DNA of 64,000 bases. Origin: Ectobius pallidus. Taxonomy: Eukaryota > Arthropoda > Insecta > Blattodea > Ectobiidae. Under the pieces are notes generated by a model. That model searched no databases and was not told the DNA's origin. It worked only from the letters and a program-made list of their open reading frames with translations. A program made the translations under genes and the position numbers. The stretch lies in the NCBI GenBank assembly GCA_964059195.1, contig CAXKWD010000005.1:89913882-89977881 (forward strand), given 5' to 3'. Below, one piece after another: positions 12,186 through 25,195 of the stretch; the first letter of the stretch is position 1; each line of letters begins with the position of its first letter.

Positions 12186-12627
12186 TAACCGAGCATTACA
12201 GGTTTCTTTTAGGAGTCACTACCAAAGAAACTGATTCGCCGGTGAGGCCGGTGGTACATGGCCTAATCTAAATTCATTAAAGTTAATTATTTTCTGATCA
12301 CCATATAGACCACCATCAAGTTTCAGCCCTTGCCTGCACCACGTGACCCAACGATTCCCTCCCCCTGAGCAGTCGATTCTGTGAACACACATTATATCAA
12401 TGCGCCATTTTAGGTTAATTTTGTGTGAACTTCTTAGCGATTTTATTTATATTTACAATACTCCAATAAATAGATGGATTCTCCAAACTTTCCCCTAGTC
12501 TCAAACACAGATAAACTTTGTGCTCAGACTCTGATTTTGAATAGATTTGTTTGCAAGGATGTTATAAACCGAGCAAGGCTCCCTTTGTTGAACTTGTCCT
12601 CTGGATTGTATCAATTTACAAATAATT

Positions 12628-12860
12628 GAGTCGGCTTTGGTACAGTCAGTATCGTGCTGGCTGTCTGTGTCCAAGATTGAGAATTCGATCCTGGCCCAAG
12701 TCTACTACATTTATGTATCCATAAATGTAATAAGGCCATCTCCGTAGATTTACAGGCATATAAAATAACTCCTGCTGAACAAAATTAAGACTCACCAGCG
12801 ACGATCACGGGCGTAAGATGCAGTACTTCTTCATCGTTAAATAACCATAAAACCAACAAA
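12628..12860 (+). mobile_element. tRNA-derived SINE with a TCGTTAAATAA-type tail
   Basis: Box A-like GTACAGTCAGTATCGTGCTG lies near 12,639 and box B-like GAATTCGATCCTGG near 12,681. The body runs to a 3' segment ATCGTTAAATAACCATAA near 12,833. Terminal sequences of the type TCGTTAAATAA are, as I recall, common in invertebrate tRNA-SINEs. The ends are approximate. Confidence 0.6.
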
Positions 12861-14322
12861 CAAGCCAATTCCATTGACAAAAAATTGCTATGCATTTAAA
12901 AACAATCTAATTCACTTTTGCCTAATCAGGTTAACGTTATCTTTGTTCGCTTGTACCAACATTTTTTCTACGCTAAGGACCTGATCAAACTCTTTCACAT
13001 ACAGGCGGGTTATATTTGGTGGACCTCTGCTGTAGACTAACAATAAATAACTTGTTAATTTAAACGTATCTACAGTACAGCATAGGACGCGCTGCTATAG
13101 CTTCATAAAAAATGTGATAAGATTTCATCAGCACTAATTCCATTAGGCTACATTCCAAAATACGGTTTGAAACAACGTTATAGGCTATAAAATTCAGAAG
13201 TTCTTAACCATATCTCCTAATGGATATTAAATGAAGCAACATTATTTACTAAATTATACGCTTTATCTTCTAATTTGGAGGTTTCACGCAAGAAATACGC
13301 TTCTCAGTTTTCAAATAAAAATATTTAAAAACTCACATCAGCACATCTGCAAACCCACACAAGAATACAGTACTCACGCCGAAGTTATGTAAAAAATCAG
13401 GATAAAAACCACAGGCTATAAATACCTGAATACTAAGCCTATGGAGTGTGATTTCAGAAGTTGTAGTCTTCGGAGATTCCATTTAGTATGCTTTTGAGAA
13501 ACAGAAATGTTTCTAAAAAAACTACTAATTTTGACCCACGCCGAAAATGAAGAGCGATCTCTTAGCAACAAAATTATTTGATGGCGTACAAGAATTTGGT
13601 AATATCTTGGCAACATGTACATAACTTATTTTTTTAAATGCATTTCTCTATGTGGGAAAAATTTACTAAGTGCTATTCACTGGCTTGGATCTGAGAATAA
13701 CAGTTGGTTCGGTTTGTTTTAAACAATTCTCATGCAGAATATCAATATTCAGATTACTGGGATGAGAACGAAAAACAAATTCTATATATGAACAAAAAAT
13801 AAGTTTCCAAGGTTTTCTTTGCGTACTTTCATGACTTACCTGATTTGACGAAATATCCCAAACTTATCATTTCAGTAAGACGTAATTATTCGCAACAACA
13901 TCCCAAAAGTTTAAGCACATTTAATTAGGAATTATTTAAGGAAAACGATGGAGCTTTATAATTTTTAAGAGAATCGTTTCATTTAAAGTACAGTATATCT
14001 TTTGTTCTAACTGGATTTTTTCGATTTTGTTTGCTGTATTGGGTTTTGTCCTGAAAATCCTTCTCGAATTTCAGAAAAATGCCTTCGTGTTATGTCTGAA
14101 CAGCTTAGCTCGACAATGAACAATCATATAAAATGAAATTTTACATTTGCGTTACAACTTTTCTGGGGATAGAACATAAAAAATGTCAATGACTTAATGA
14201 ACGAAGTTTTATTTTTCAATCTACTTTCGAAAACGGATCTAACAATTTCGTTTAAAGCTTTTACACAAGGTAGCCTATATATACTAAGAGCTAAATATTT
14301 TATTGAAACAGTTTATGTTTAA
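12861..14322. other. AT-rich stretch, nothing firmly recognised
   Basis: A 68-codon minus-strand open frame at 13,416-13,622 has no recognisable domain. No TIR pair, RNA gene or coding remnant could be assigned in the rest. Confidence 0.45.
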
Positions 14323-14902
14323 AAATCCCTTTAGGCAAGTCTACAGGCTGAGGTAGATTTCGAAGTGCTTTTGGTTTAATTTATTGTCGCTGCGTAGCAC
14401 TCTTCTTCTTTAGCCTTGGCATGACAAACCCAGAATAATAACTGCAAAAAAGAGGAAAGAGCACTTTTTCAAACATTCAAATCTCGCCTGATATGAGAAC
14501 TATCAAGAAACTAGTTATTGATTTGTAGAGTACTCATCAAGAGCTTTTCAACGATACTCCACAAGACGTAGTTTCAAAAATTTCAAATTTCCATCCGCCC
14601 ACCCCACTCGTACCCCCAAAACTCTCGAATCGTTGGTGTCACTGTGAACTCCATATGGAGTACTCTAATTTATTCAAACAAAGTTTCCCTCTATACTTCA
14701 TAGGGGCCGAGATATAAATGTTTTAAAATTTCAACCCCCTCCCCCGACCACCCCCTTAGGCCAATTTTGCTCATTAACGAACTTGTCCGAACTATTGGGC
14801 CTAGAAATAACATAATAAAATTTGGGTCAAATATCTTCAAAATTACGGCCGCTATCGTGTAAAGATATATATATAAATATCACAAAATTTTTTTTTGAAC
14901 GG

Positions 14903-15247
14903 GCGGTGGTTTCGTACTTAGGGGAGCATGAAACGTAAAGATATGAAAGAATTTTTCGAAAATCATGAAGTGGTATCCATTGCAATAGGTAGATTTTTCT
15001 TCGAAATATACCTAAAAATCTGAAGGACATTTATAAGTCCGTCACCCTTTAAAAACCTCAGTCTTTTATTCAGAACAGGCGGTGGTTTCGTGGGAGACAT
15101 GAAACGTAAAGATATGAAAGAATTTTTCGAAAATCATGACATGGTATCCATTGCAATAGGTAGATTTTTCTTCGAAATCTACCTAAAAATCTGAAGGACA
15201 TTTATAAGTCCGTCACCCTTTAAAAACCTCAGTCTTTTATTCAGAAC
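14903..15247. repeat. Tandem duplication inside the TIR element
   Basis: Two copies of about 170 bp both run from GGCGGTGGTTTCGT through ATGAAACGTAAAGATATG to CAGTCTTTTATTCAGAACA. The second copy lacks a few bases after the GTTTCGT. The copies are otherwise nearly identical, so the duplication is recent relative to the element. Confidence 0.85.
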
Positions 15248-15827
15248 AAATAGACCTATGTATACCTTTCGTGAGGCTAAGAAAAAGCACACTTCCTGCA
15301 ATACGGCCGTTTATTCTATATTTGAATGTGAAATGAGCAAGTTGTGTTGCCCACGCATAGGGTTCAGAAAGTTATATTAGTGAATCACATACTTTCTTTT
15401 GGGATTTCTCCTTGCAATATAGTCATCAACAACGGGAGAAATTATAAAGGGAAGACTTGGAAAAGAAGTCTAGTGTGATTTACCAAGGACTATGGACTTC
15501 AACTTCAATGCTAAATATTGGACTTGCTACATGCAGTTTCTTAAAAACGAGATCCCAGGCAAGGCAAGTTAATTTCTGCCCGACATTAAATTTTTTATCA
15601 TATAAGGCCAATGTATAACTAAAAATCCAATTCTTGCCCCCAAAATATTTTTAAGTCGGCGCCTCTGAACGAGATTGTTATCGGATACACGTCATGAAAC
15701 GATAATGTAGTAGACTAACATTTCCGCATTTCTTCTTTCTGATGACGTAGCTAATTGTATCTTTTGAGTGAAGAATATACAGTAGTAGGCTACATTGTGC
15801 AGACTGCAAGGCACTTAAAATAACCAT

Positions 15828-16128
15828 AAAGTAAAGTAAAGTTTTCCCTATACAGGCCATGGAGACCCAGAGGGCTCCAGGAGTGTGAGGTTCCCAGACT
15901 TTTAGGCAATAGGCAATGGTACATAAAGGTGGTAAGGTTGTCAGCCTTACGCACCGGCTGCCTTTACCCCCAGGATTGCTCTTGGTACTAATTTCTGTTA
16001 GAGGCTGAGTCGACCCCAGGGCCATAATGCCACCAGAAAGATTAGGCCAATTGAAAAACTCCAACGACCTCTTCGGAATTCGAACCCGCGACCTTCCGGT
16101 TTGTAGCGCAGCGCCTCAACCACTGCAT
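15828..16128 (-). mobile_element. tRNA-derived SINE, copy 1 (same family as 41,945-42,225)
   Basis: On the minus strand the head contains GCAGTGGTTGAGGCGCTGCG (box A, about 16,110-16,126) and GCGGGTTCGAATTCC (box B, about 16,075-16,089). The body shares AATCTTTCTGGTGGCA and CATGGCCTGTATAGGGA with the copy at 41,945, and the 3' tail is a short ACTTTACTTTA repeat. The first bases of the head are missing. It sits inside the 14,323-17,893 element and is therefore younger than that element. Confidence 0.8.
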
Positions 16129-16451
16129 AATATTCTAGAAAAAAAGGAATTGTGATTCGCACAAACGAGGAGGCTCTCAGCGACTAGAGAGTAGGCTATA
16201 GTTTTAAAACATATTCCTCTTAACGCATCCGAAATGATCCACCTATTAAGATCATAAAGTACAAGTTATGAGTCCATTTATGTTAACAAGCTGAGTAATT
16301 GTTTTGTTTTCAAGTTGTAATACATATTCTTTTTTCTTTTTATGTCATATAAGACTAATAGAAAATCATATAACGGTCATACGATGAATAAAACACATAG
16401 CAAACAATCTTATTTTCGCAGTTGTCCTAATTTAGCTATATTTTATTGTTA

Positions 16452-16680
16452 TTTATTAAGTGCCCGAATGGTACTTTATGAGATTATGTGGGGGATGTCT
16501 GTCCATCTATCTGTCTGTCAGTGTGTCTGTATGCGCGATAACTGAAATACGTTTTGTCGGATTTTCATGAAACTTGGTATACGCATTTATAACTTCCATG
16601 GGAAGAACCCTATTGATATTGGACCAAACCGGTTGACCGGTACCGAAATAACGAGTAATTATCAGTCACATCTATTACCA
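16452..16680 (+). repeat. Family A arm, short copy
   Basis: TTATTAAGTGCCCGAATGG, a TCTGTCTGTCAGTGTGTCTG run and one unit ending in GGTTGACCGGTACCG match the start of the arm at 1,765. Only about 1.2 units are present, against five at 1,765-2,630. Confidence 0.8.
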
Positions 16681-18004
16681 TATAATCTTCGTTTTCCGAC
16701 AATTCGAAGCATTTTGATTGCCTCGTGGCCAGCCAATCAGTGGCCGAGCTCCCCTAACTAAGGTCCTAATGTGAACAATTCTGTAAATAGAAATAATAGG
16801 AGAAATTACTTATTAAAGAACATGCTTTCATTTCCAATTTAATATAAGTATTAATTTTGTAATGGATATAACACGCTACATATTTATCATGGCCCGCAAT
16901 ATATTAAACACAACGTAACAAATTGCCAATCGTGTATTGATATTGTTAGCCCGTCTTGATTGATTCATTTCTTTATAATGATGTTAGTGTAAGTAAATGT
17001 AAATAAAAGATTTAAAACACAACTAGCCGTTGAATAGTGATATCATATTGTTCATTCTATCAATAAGTATGTTATCGATATCGACATTATATTTTAATGT
17101 ATTTTTCTTATTCGTTCATGTGCAGCAATAATACCTAATGTAATTCTTGATAGATAGATTTCAGATTGACTTTTTATTCGTTCATAACCTATACGGCTAC
17201 TTTGAATTTGAAACAAACATGTCAGCGAATCGTAGGCCTATTATACCATTAATATTATTGCCAATGTAAAATGTTGACATATTTTGAGAATTATTATATT
17301 AGTGTATAAGAATATGAATTAGGTTAAGTATCAACGATCTGGAGTTTAACTCGGAAATCTATTACAAAAATAACTTCTTTTCTGCATAATTTCAATTATC
17401 ACTGATTAAAAAAAGCATTCTGGCACTTCGTTATATCAGTTTACGTGATTTAATTTATATTTCATATGGTGCATTGTACACTTTGATATTGCTGTGATAA
17501 AATAAATCTCAGTAAAAAGGAGTTTAATATGAAAGTGTCCTCAAAGAACATTGGGACTACTGTTCGGTTATGTTGATACCTTGAGTTTGATAGAGTTATC
17601 AGAGTCATGGCTCTCTTTAAGAATTATTATAATATCATTAATTTTGTCTTGTTTAGCGGCTTTGCTAATTTTATTCATTCCTGATCTTGCGCACGGCCTC
17701 CCAGAATATTATATCCTTTTCTTGTTTTCAAAACAAATGATTGTAGGCTTTTGCTCTTTACTGAATTCAGTTATTATTATTGCGGGTTTGCCATGCCAAG
17801 GCTAAAAAAGAAGAGTGCTGCGCAGCGATAATAAATTAAACCAAAAGCATTTTGAAATCTACCTCAGCCTGTAGGCCTGCCTAAAGGGATTTTTTAAATT
17901 CTGTAATGTACACAGACGAGATAATTAAGGAGATAATTAAGTAAAAAGTCACCATTCTTCTCCCAGAGAATTGCAAGAATAAACCTCATGCTTAAATTCT
18001 TCAA

Positions 18005-19360
18005 GGCCCGGTTGCATAAATGCTCCAGATATCTTCTAGACAGCTAATCGTTCTATACATATATAGACTCGATAAACACCTTCCCATTTCCGAAAGCGAA
18101 TTTGCTCAAGAAATAGCTATTGTCAGATAAATGAGTTGAGCACTTTGTCAATAGATGGAGACACGGTGCTTACTCTAATATCAAGTTGGCCGTGATTGAA
18201 TAGCAACCAATCGGAGCGCTTCTTGCTATTCTATTCAAAATGGCTGAATTATCTTTCTGTTTTTCCTTGCCTGCTGTTTGTCTGCTAAAATGAATGTAAA
18301 ACGTGAGATAAACTACGGTAATTTCGATTTCGAGACTTGTGCATTAGAGAAAAATGTCACCCATCACAATCTGACAACATAATGCGTAAAACGTAACACA
18401 TTAATTAAGTTATAGCTAATTTACCACAGAAAGGAATGCTTCGATGGTTGTTCCCAATTCTAATGATGGGCAATTTAACGCTGAAAAAGGCATGCTTGCA
18501 GTTGTTCCTTATAATAGGCATGGCCTATTTATCCATAGGTCATTCCTTTGACAGCCTGATTCTTTCCGAAACTCAATATCGTCAAAGATCTAATTCTTTC
18601 AGGGAATACTTTTTGCTTTACACATCTCTAGGCCTAATTATTGCCTCAGGATGAAGATGACGAGAAAGATGATGATTATGTATTAATATTCGTGCTGTAA
18701 AATGGCAATATTTTCTTCATAAAGTGTTGCATCACAAAATAAAATTAATTTTCTTAAGCTACATTTTTTCCGAATCTGAATATCATCGTAGGCTACTTCT
18801 TGAAAGGATTGCTGTATTTCTTTCAGGGAATATTTACTTCTGTATAGACCTAGGCCTTATACGATCTGGCATTGAAAATGACCAGCAAGAAAATATGATG
18901 TGAATTAATATTCGCGATGTTTTCTTAAAGTGTTAACTTACAACAGAAAATGAAATTAATACAAATAAACGATGGATACAATAGCCTAGGCTATAACAAA
19001 GTTCATCTAACCGATAATATACAATTTTTCTAGTACAGTATTATGAATTATTTCACACACAAATTAATAACCAATGTCAGCTTCATTACTACTTTTAATT
19101 TTAATACCATAACAAGCTAGTAACATAATGTAAGATTAAATGCTAACATAATAACGAAACATACATCAACATAAATATTTCGCATTTCCGCCATGTTGCG
19201 TGTTTATCTACCGTTTCGCCAGATATCTAGTGATTTATGGTGCGATAGTTTGTAGGGCGTTTTATTGAACGATTAGCCGCCATCGAACGTTTCAGAAACG
19301 CTTACGGATTGAATAATGCCATCTAGTAGATATCTTACGTTTCGGAAACCCGGCGCAAGA
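18005..19360. mobile_element. Decayed element with imperfect terminal inverted repeats
   Basis: The left end GGCCCGGTTGCATAAATG followed by AGATATCTTCTAGACAGC and GCTAATCGTTC is mirrored at the right end (GGCTAATCGTTC as GAACGATTAGCC near 19,268, then ATCTAGTAGATATCTTACG and AACCCGGCGC near 19,352). Inside, about 200 bp are tandemly duplicated (from about 18,560 and 18,770; both contain TTTCAGGGAATA, CTAGGCCT and ATTAATATTCG). No transposase was recognised and no clear target duplication found. A Harbinger-like origin is only a guess. Confidence 0.45.
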
Positions 19361-19685
19361 CTTGTTATCAATTGATTATGGCATTGGGAAGAGCTTTATT
19401 TTGTTTCAAATTCATGCACACTTACTATTCCTTCACATATTTCCTTAGCGAGTTACCTTTCTAGAAAAATTAAGCTTCTTTGATTGTTAATAAGATTTCC
19501 ATTTGCAGATTTATTTTCAAGCTCCTATTTTGACCCTTGTTTAAGTTCAGTCATAATTAAATTTCAATCTTTTCAATTTTATTGCTACAAATTACAATAT
19601 AAAATATATACAAATGTGATTTCGAATGCCGAACCCGAAGAAGCAAAGCTTCTGCTCGGGTGTGGTTCAGTACAATACAACAAAG

Positions 19686-19906
19686 TAAAGATCTCGCACG
19701 AAATCTGTGCCGATGACGACCGTTACTCGCTAGAGAGAGACATGCTATTGTGTTAGAGAGAGAGAGAGGTAGCTTGGCCTTTATAAATAGAAAGGGAGGT
19801 ATTGTTGTGCGAGAGAGATAGGTAGCAGGACAGTCGACGCTACAGTCCCCACGAAAACATAATGCAATGACGTAGGCAATCGGCACAGATTTCGTGCGGG
19901 ATCTAT
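19686..19906. mobile_element. Small MITE with ~26 bp inverted ends
   Basis: GATCTCGCACGAAATCTGTG followed by CCGAT at 19,690 is mirrored at 19,880-19,903 with one difference. TA dinucleotides flank both ends, which fits a Tc1/mariner-type TA target. The core holds GA-rich runs. The 109-codon minus-strand open frame across it is a by-product of this composition. Confidence 0.55.
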
Positions 19907-21779
19907 AAATTAGACTAAAATAATTATTTGCAGTAATTCAAAAAATTGATTTACAAAACATAGAAAAGTATGAGTTAATATAATTTACAGTCAAGACAGA
20001 ATGTGTTATACTTAGAACAAGAGACAGCAATTATGGGCTTCAGACTATTGTTATGAGTCATTTTTCTTTAATAATAATAATTTATATATTTTTTTTATTT
20101 TATAACTAAAGTATGAACATTTTATGATCAGCGATAATGCATGGAAATTATCTGAGCAGAGACTGAAGGCTTACAGTTTCTTTTAAATTTCTTGTAGAAT
20201 TGACCGTTCCATATTATTTCATTTTTCAGGTTTTCATCAAATAGAGGCATCACCACTCGATGTAAACCCACAGGTGAGAGTGTTATTCTTCCATATGGTC
20301 ATAGACTACAGAATAAAACAGTAATTATGTGAGTGCAAGGATTATGTGGCCTATGTGAATGGGACCAAATGGGCTCGACCTATTTATTTTCATTCATTCA
20401 TTCGAGTGTATGATCTCTGATCAACTCGCCCATTATTTAGTATTAAACTAACCAATAGATGTGGATGAAACTTCATAAGTAGTGATTAAGGCTACCACAC
20501 ACAGAAAGCTGAGCAATGTTAAGCTATGCTCGGAGGCATACCAACAGTGAAAGGGGCCTGAGGCAGTAATCAACATGGGGCCTACCCAGTATTCACAATT
20601 TACACCATTCACACAATCTACATAAATATTTGATAGTACACAGTTTAATTTGTAATATTTTTACTACTCTTGTTTCTAAATTATTATTCCTGCAAATTTT
20701 CCTGTCATAATCTTAAGCACCGGCATTAAAGATATGCTGTTTTAAAAACGTTTATATGAAAGTTAGTCAAAATAAAATAAGAATTATTTCTTTTATTAAT
20801 CAGGCAATGGAAATTCATAGATTAGGCAATATACATGAAAACAGATCTCATGACAATGGCAGAACAAATTTAAACTGTAAAAGCATATGACTCAATAATA
20901 AATCACTAACACGAATCATGGATGTGTGTCATTGAAGCAGTATATGGCTCTGAAATGTTGTGTTCTTTAGCAGTTTAGCAGAAATTCAGTATTGATGATA
21001 AATTCTGAAAGCAAACAGGAAAGCTCAGTTTGGATACCAAAAAAGGCATGTTCTCAGTTTGCAATAAATGGTGATTTCATTTTCAATGGACTATGTTTCC
21101 CTCATAAACAAAAGTTAAGGGGAGTTTTACTACACAGTTTTGAAAGCCCTGGCCAATACACCAAACAATAAAGCTCTAAGCTGCATTAATATTTTTAGAG
21201 CCTTCATCATGAAAATTATACCGGTACTCAAATGGTTTGGAAATGGTGCCTCATCCCCCATTTAACTCAGCTCTAGCTCAATGTGAATTCCTCGGTTCCC
21301 TAAACTCAACTAGTAGCTTAAGACAATGTTTTAATTCATCAGTTCTGGAGAAGGTAGTAGCAGTTTTAAAGAACATGTAATATGTCAAAGCACAGTTTCC
21401 AGCTCATCTTACTGAACTGATAGTCACATTGGGTGAAATGCAAAAGTCAATCATCTTCAAGCTTCCCCAAAACTCTGCCAGCTTCCCCTTCAGCTTCAAT
21501 TTCAAAAATTTAATTCAGTCCCAAATATCCCTAATTTCTAACAAGTACTGGTAGGCCTACTTGTTTAAGTATTAGGTTAGTGTAGACAGTGGCACCATTT
21601 TATATGGACCCATGGGGCTCAAGCCCATGCAATAATTTGCCATGTATTATTTTCATATTATTAATTGCTGTTTCTAAAAATCATATTTCGTTATTGAATT
21701 GCAGCAATGCCTAAATTAGGCAACTGTTAGTAAGATATCCTCTTGTTCAAATTTCCTCACGACCGTTCAAATTCGTTCC
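19907..21779. other. AT-rich stretch, nothing recognised
   Basis: No reading frame with recognisable product, no TIR pair and no RNA gene was seen. Single motifs resembling splice sites occur (for example CAGGTGAGAG near 20,271) but cannot be tied to an exon. Confidence 0.4.
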
Positions 21780-22080
21780 TCAGTTCATTACATCTTACTC
21801 TTGTCAATGCAGTTATACAGCCACTGCCGACAAGCAAGGAATTGTGATACAAAGCAAGAGTGTAGAGTACAAGACATTGGCGGCTGATTAAAAGAAGAAA
21901 GAGTGGAATGAACTTGTAGAAAGAATGAATTAAGAAAGACTGGCTTAATTAACAAGGGATAATAAACTAGAGGGAAGAAGGGGTTCGGGTCATCCACGAA
22001 AAAGATGGTGTGATTTGGTAGGTGAAGAATTTATTGGTAGAACTCCAGTCAGGAGTAACATGTTTTGCAAAATTACCTTG
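21780..22080 (+). pseudogene. Possible LINE 3'-end coding remnant
   Basis: Around 21,960-22,060 the plus strand reads GHPRKRWCDLVGEEFIGRTP. This is like the GRPRKRW motif common near the C-terminus of insect LINE reverse transcriptase proteins. The frame is short and upstream frames are broken. The upstream border is unknown, and the assignment rests on this motif alone. Confidence 0.3.
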
Positions 22081-22090
22081 TAATGGCTAG

Positions 22091-24760
22091 TAGTCCAGTA
22101 TATAGGTGGCGAAAAAAGGGTCCACCTTGCATTAATTAGGGTAAAAGATTTTTCTTTCTTATATTGTTTGGTATTGTAAGAGTAGTGTAAATTTAAGTTT
22201 TCGACCTCGAAAGCCCTAGGGACAACTTTCTGTGAGCAAAAAACCTCAAAATTTTCGCACTTTTTTCAGTTTATCGGAAAAATCTCCTAGATATCAACTC
22301 CTTGCAAACATTTGTCTATCACTATTCGAAAGAACATAAAATTTCCTGCAAAATGCACTGGTCAAACTTTAATTTACATCTAGTACTACAGATACTATAG
22401 TACTTGGAATTTTTAAAAATTATATTAAAAGGCGTGTATTGGCCCATTTTATCCATTTATGTCGGTTTATGCAGTCCATTGTGCGTTTTAGTTATGAATG
22501 ACCATTCATTATGTATATGTACATGTATTACAAGGCTACCCATGGGGGGTCAAATTCGATGAACATAAATTTACGACCAGATAACATAGAAAGTTCAAAA
22601 TCCGTTTAAAATTACGTAACTTAGGCGTGAAAAAATTATTTATGAATTCCTTTTTTTATGCGAGGTCTACTGTTCACAGTAGCTTACTGCCCGTGTAAGG
22701 TAAATAAATCACAGAATTACTTAATTATAATGCCACTTTGAGATTTTATTCGTATTTAGATTGAAAGGTGGGAGAAATGAGTCAGCGAACGTTGTGATGA
22801 GCGGAGGGGTCCTGCATGGCTGATTTCTTCCTTGGTTGCAGTAAACTTGTAAAAACTGAAGAGTATTTTTTCAAGCTTGGTTCTTTGCAATGAAAAGTTT
22901 TGTTTTTCCATGGTCAAATGGAATTCAGGTGGTATCTCAACCACTAAAAGCATGAATAAATAGAAGATACATTGGATCATATTGATATGAGGTTCTGAAG
23001 TGAGTGTCAGGTTTGCCACTCCTTCCTGATTTGAGAAGGTCTATGTTTTGGCTTGAATTGGGTATCTCGGACAGGAGTATCCTCACCTACAACGATGCTA
23101 TCCTAAGTGGCTACTTTTGACATAGCTGTAGTAACTATAGGCACATCTGCGTCTTCTACTGCCTGTAATACTTGCAAATAATTTCGAAATGTTTTTTCAA
23201 CATTTGTAAGAGACGACTCTTATTACTATCATTCTCCAAGAACTTACATTGGGAAACAGCAGGGAATGTTTTCTCATAAAAAATTATATCAGCTGAACTC
23301 TATCTTGGAACGGCGAACCCTTTCTGAACTTTTAGCCTACCTCGTTGATTCACATAATTTTGGAATCCATCAAACACGATAATTAATTCCGACTTATATT
23401 GCTTCTTAACATAGCTGATAAAACCAAATGATTCATTGCTTTGCCACAGTACTTTATGAATGACAATAACCAACGTACATTTCAGAAACTATATTTGGAT
23501 ATCTAGAGGCTTGAAAACTTTGGAATGATTTGGTACCCTTTCATAATCCTTCTTTATGAACAAAGAAGGAGCAAAGTACCTCTTCAAGTCTTTGATATGC
23601 AGGTTCTCTGAAACAATATCAATGAATCAACAGTGGTCATCTCTGTTCGAAGCCAATCTTCAAGGTGTTCGTGACATCAGCAAGTGTAATTACTTTATCA
23701 TTTCGTTTTAAGTGTAGGCTTTTGAAGTTAATACCAATCATTTTTGCCATACAGGTCTTGCCTACTTCTTGGGATCATTGACAATTACCCTGCTTTTCAC
23801 CTACTACTCCAGTGTTTATTAACATTATAGAGTCTGTTATGGGAAACTGATCGTGCTGAACAAACCATAGCTTCAGTTTCAGTGTATCATCCTTGTCTCG
23901 ATCCACTCGAGAGGGCCTTGCCTCTACATACTGCTCAGATGACACTGCAATCACTGCATTAAGTTTCCATGGTATTACAATATATTGCAGGTAGACCTTC
24001 CCTTGTGTCCACTGTCCGCTACCTATTTAAGACCAACAGACCGACAGAACCCCTCCTCTCATCACAACGTTTTCTGACTCATTTCTCCCACCTTTCAACC
24101 TAAATACGAATGAAATCACAAAGTGGCATTGTAATTAAGCAATTCTGTGATTTATTTACCTTACACGGGCAGTATGCTACTGTGAACAGTAGACCTCGCT
24201 TAAAAAAAAAGGAATTCAACAATAATTTTTTTACACCTAAGTTACGTAATTTTAAACGGATTTTAAACTTTCTATGTTATCTGGTCGTAAATTTATGTTC
24301 ATCGAATTTGACCCCCCAAAAGGTAACCTTGTAATACATGAGTATACATAATGAATGGTCATTCATAACTAAAACGCACAATGGATTACATAAACCGCCA
24401 TAAATGGATAAAATGGGCCAATACACGCCTTTTAATATATTTTTAAAAAATTCCAAGTACTATAGTACCTGTAATACTACATGTAAGTTAAAGTTTGACC
24501 AGTGCATTTTGCAGGAAATGTTATGTTCTTTCGAAAGGTGATGGACAAATGTTTGCGAGGAGTTGATATCTAGGAGATGTTTCCGATAAACTGAAAAAAG
24601 TGCGAATATTTCGAGGTTTTTTGCTCACAGAAAGTTGTCCCTAGGGCTTTTGAGGTCGAAAACTTAGATTTACACTACTCTTACAATACCAAACAATATA
24701 AGAAAGAAAAATCTTTTACCCTAATTAATGCAAGGTGTACTGTATCTATATACTGGACTA
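22091..24760 (-). mobile_element. 2.67 kb element with ~715 bp terminal inverted repeats
   Basis: The left arm 22,091-22,810 and right arm 24,049-24,760 are near-identical inverted copies, starting TAGTCCAGTATATAG and ending near GGAGGGGT. TAG is found directly outside both ends (22,088-22,090 and 24,761-24,763), a candidate 3-bp target duplication. The ~1.24 kb core reads on the minus strand as short protein-like pieces (for example DQFPITDSIMLINTG near 23,840 and SELIIVFDGFQNYVNQRG near 23,345-23,395) broken by stops, so it is probably a dead coding region. I cannot assign a superfamily. Open frames inside the arms are not genes. Confidence 0.8.
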
Positions 24761-24777
24761 TAGTCCATGAGTGGTTT

Positions 24778-24885
24778 AATTTTATTTAATTTTATTTTAT
24801 TTTATTCTATTTTATTTTATTTTGTTTTATTTTATTTTATTTTATTTTATTTTATTTTACTTTGTTTTATTTTATTTTATTTTAT
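24778..24885. repeat. (TTTTA)n microsatellite
   Basis: About twenty imperfect TTTTA units with occasional TTTTG and TTTTAC interruptions lie just right of the long-TIR element. The 76-codon Phe/Ile/Leu-rich frame over it is not coding. Confidence 0.95.
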
Positions 24886-24935
24886 AATTAGTAATTACCT
24901 AAAACCTAAAATTAAAGAAAGGTTTATATATTATA

Positions 24936-25195
24936 TGTTGAGGGATTTTATTAATAACAGTTGTAACTTAAACAGCTCAACTCTATTTATTAAGTGATCA
25001 ACAGAACTTGTAATTACACAGAGTGGGCTTTTACTCTGACCCATGTAGAACAGAAACTGATACAAACACTAGCACACACAAGCGAAGCTAACATCTCACT
25101 TGTGCATGTATCCTTCCGCACTGACTCGTGACGTCATGCACTCTCCTGCCATCTGCAGGGTAACTTCAAATGTTCAAATTTATTATGCTTCAACA
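24936..25195 (-). repeat. 3' LTR of the copia element
   Basis: This 260-bp LTR has the short inverted ends TGTTGA and TCAACA. It is the 3' LTR because the element is read on the minus strand. It matches the other LTR except at about 24,973, 24,980 and 25,157. Confidence 0.97.

Larger units (their letters stand above)
14323..17893 (+). mobile_element. 3.6 kb DNA element with ~120 bp terminal inverted repeats
   Basis: The left end 14,323-14,443 begins with ATCCCTTTAGGCA and includes AGGCTGAGGTAGATTTC and TAGCCTTGGCATGACAAACC. It is repeated inverted at 17,768-17,893 with few differences. Both outer edges abut TTAA (14,319-14,322 and 17,894-17,897), which would fit a TTAA target duplication, although the AT-rich edges leave the exact border uncertain by a base. 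Inside are a tandem duplication (about 14,903-15,077 and 15,078-15,247), one family A arm (16,452-16,660) and an inserted SINE. No transposase frame was recognised, so it is probably non-autonomous. TTAA would suggest a piggyBac-type mover, which is an inference. Confidence 0.7.

Noticed and set aside
20260..20290. CAGGTGAGAG as a splice donor of an exon
   Set aside because: No open frame or acceptor partner nearby.
24767..24997. 76-codon Phe/Ile-rich frame
   Set aside because: It reads through the (TTTTA)n repeat into the LTR.
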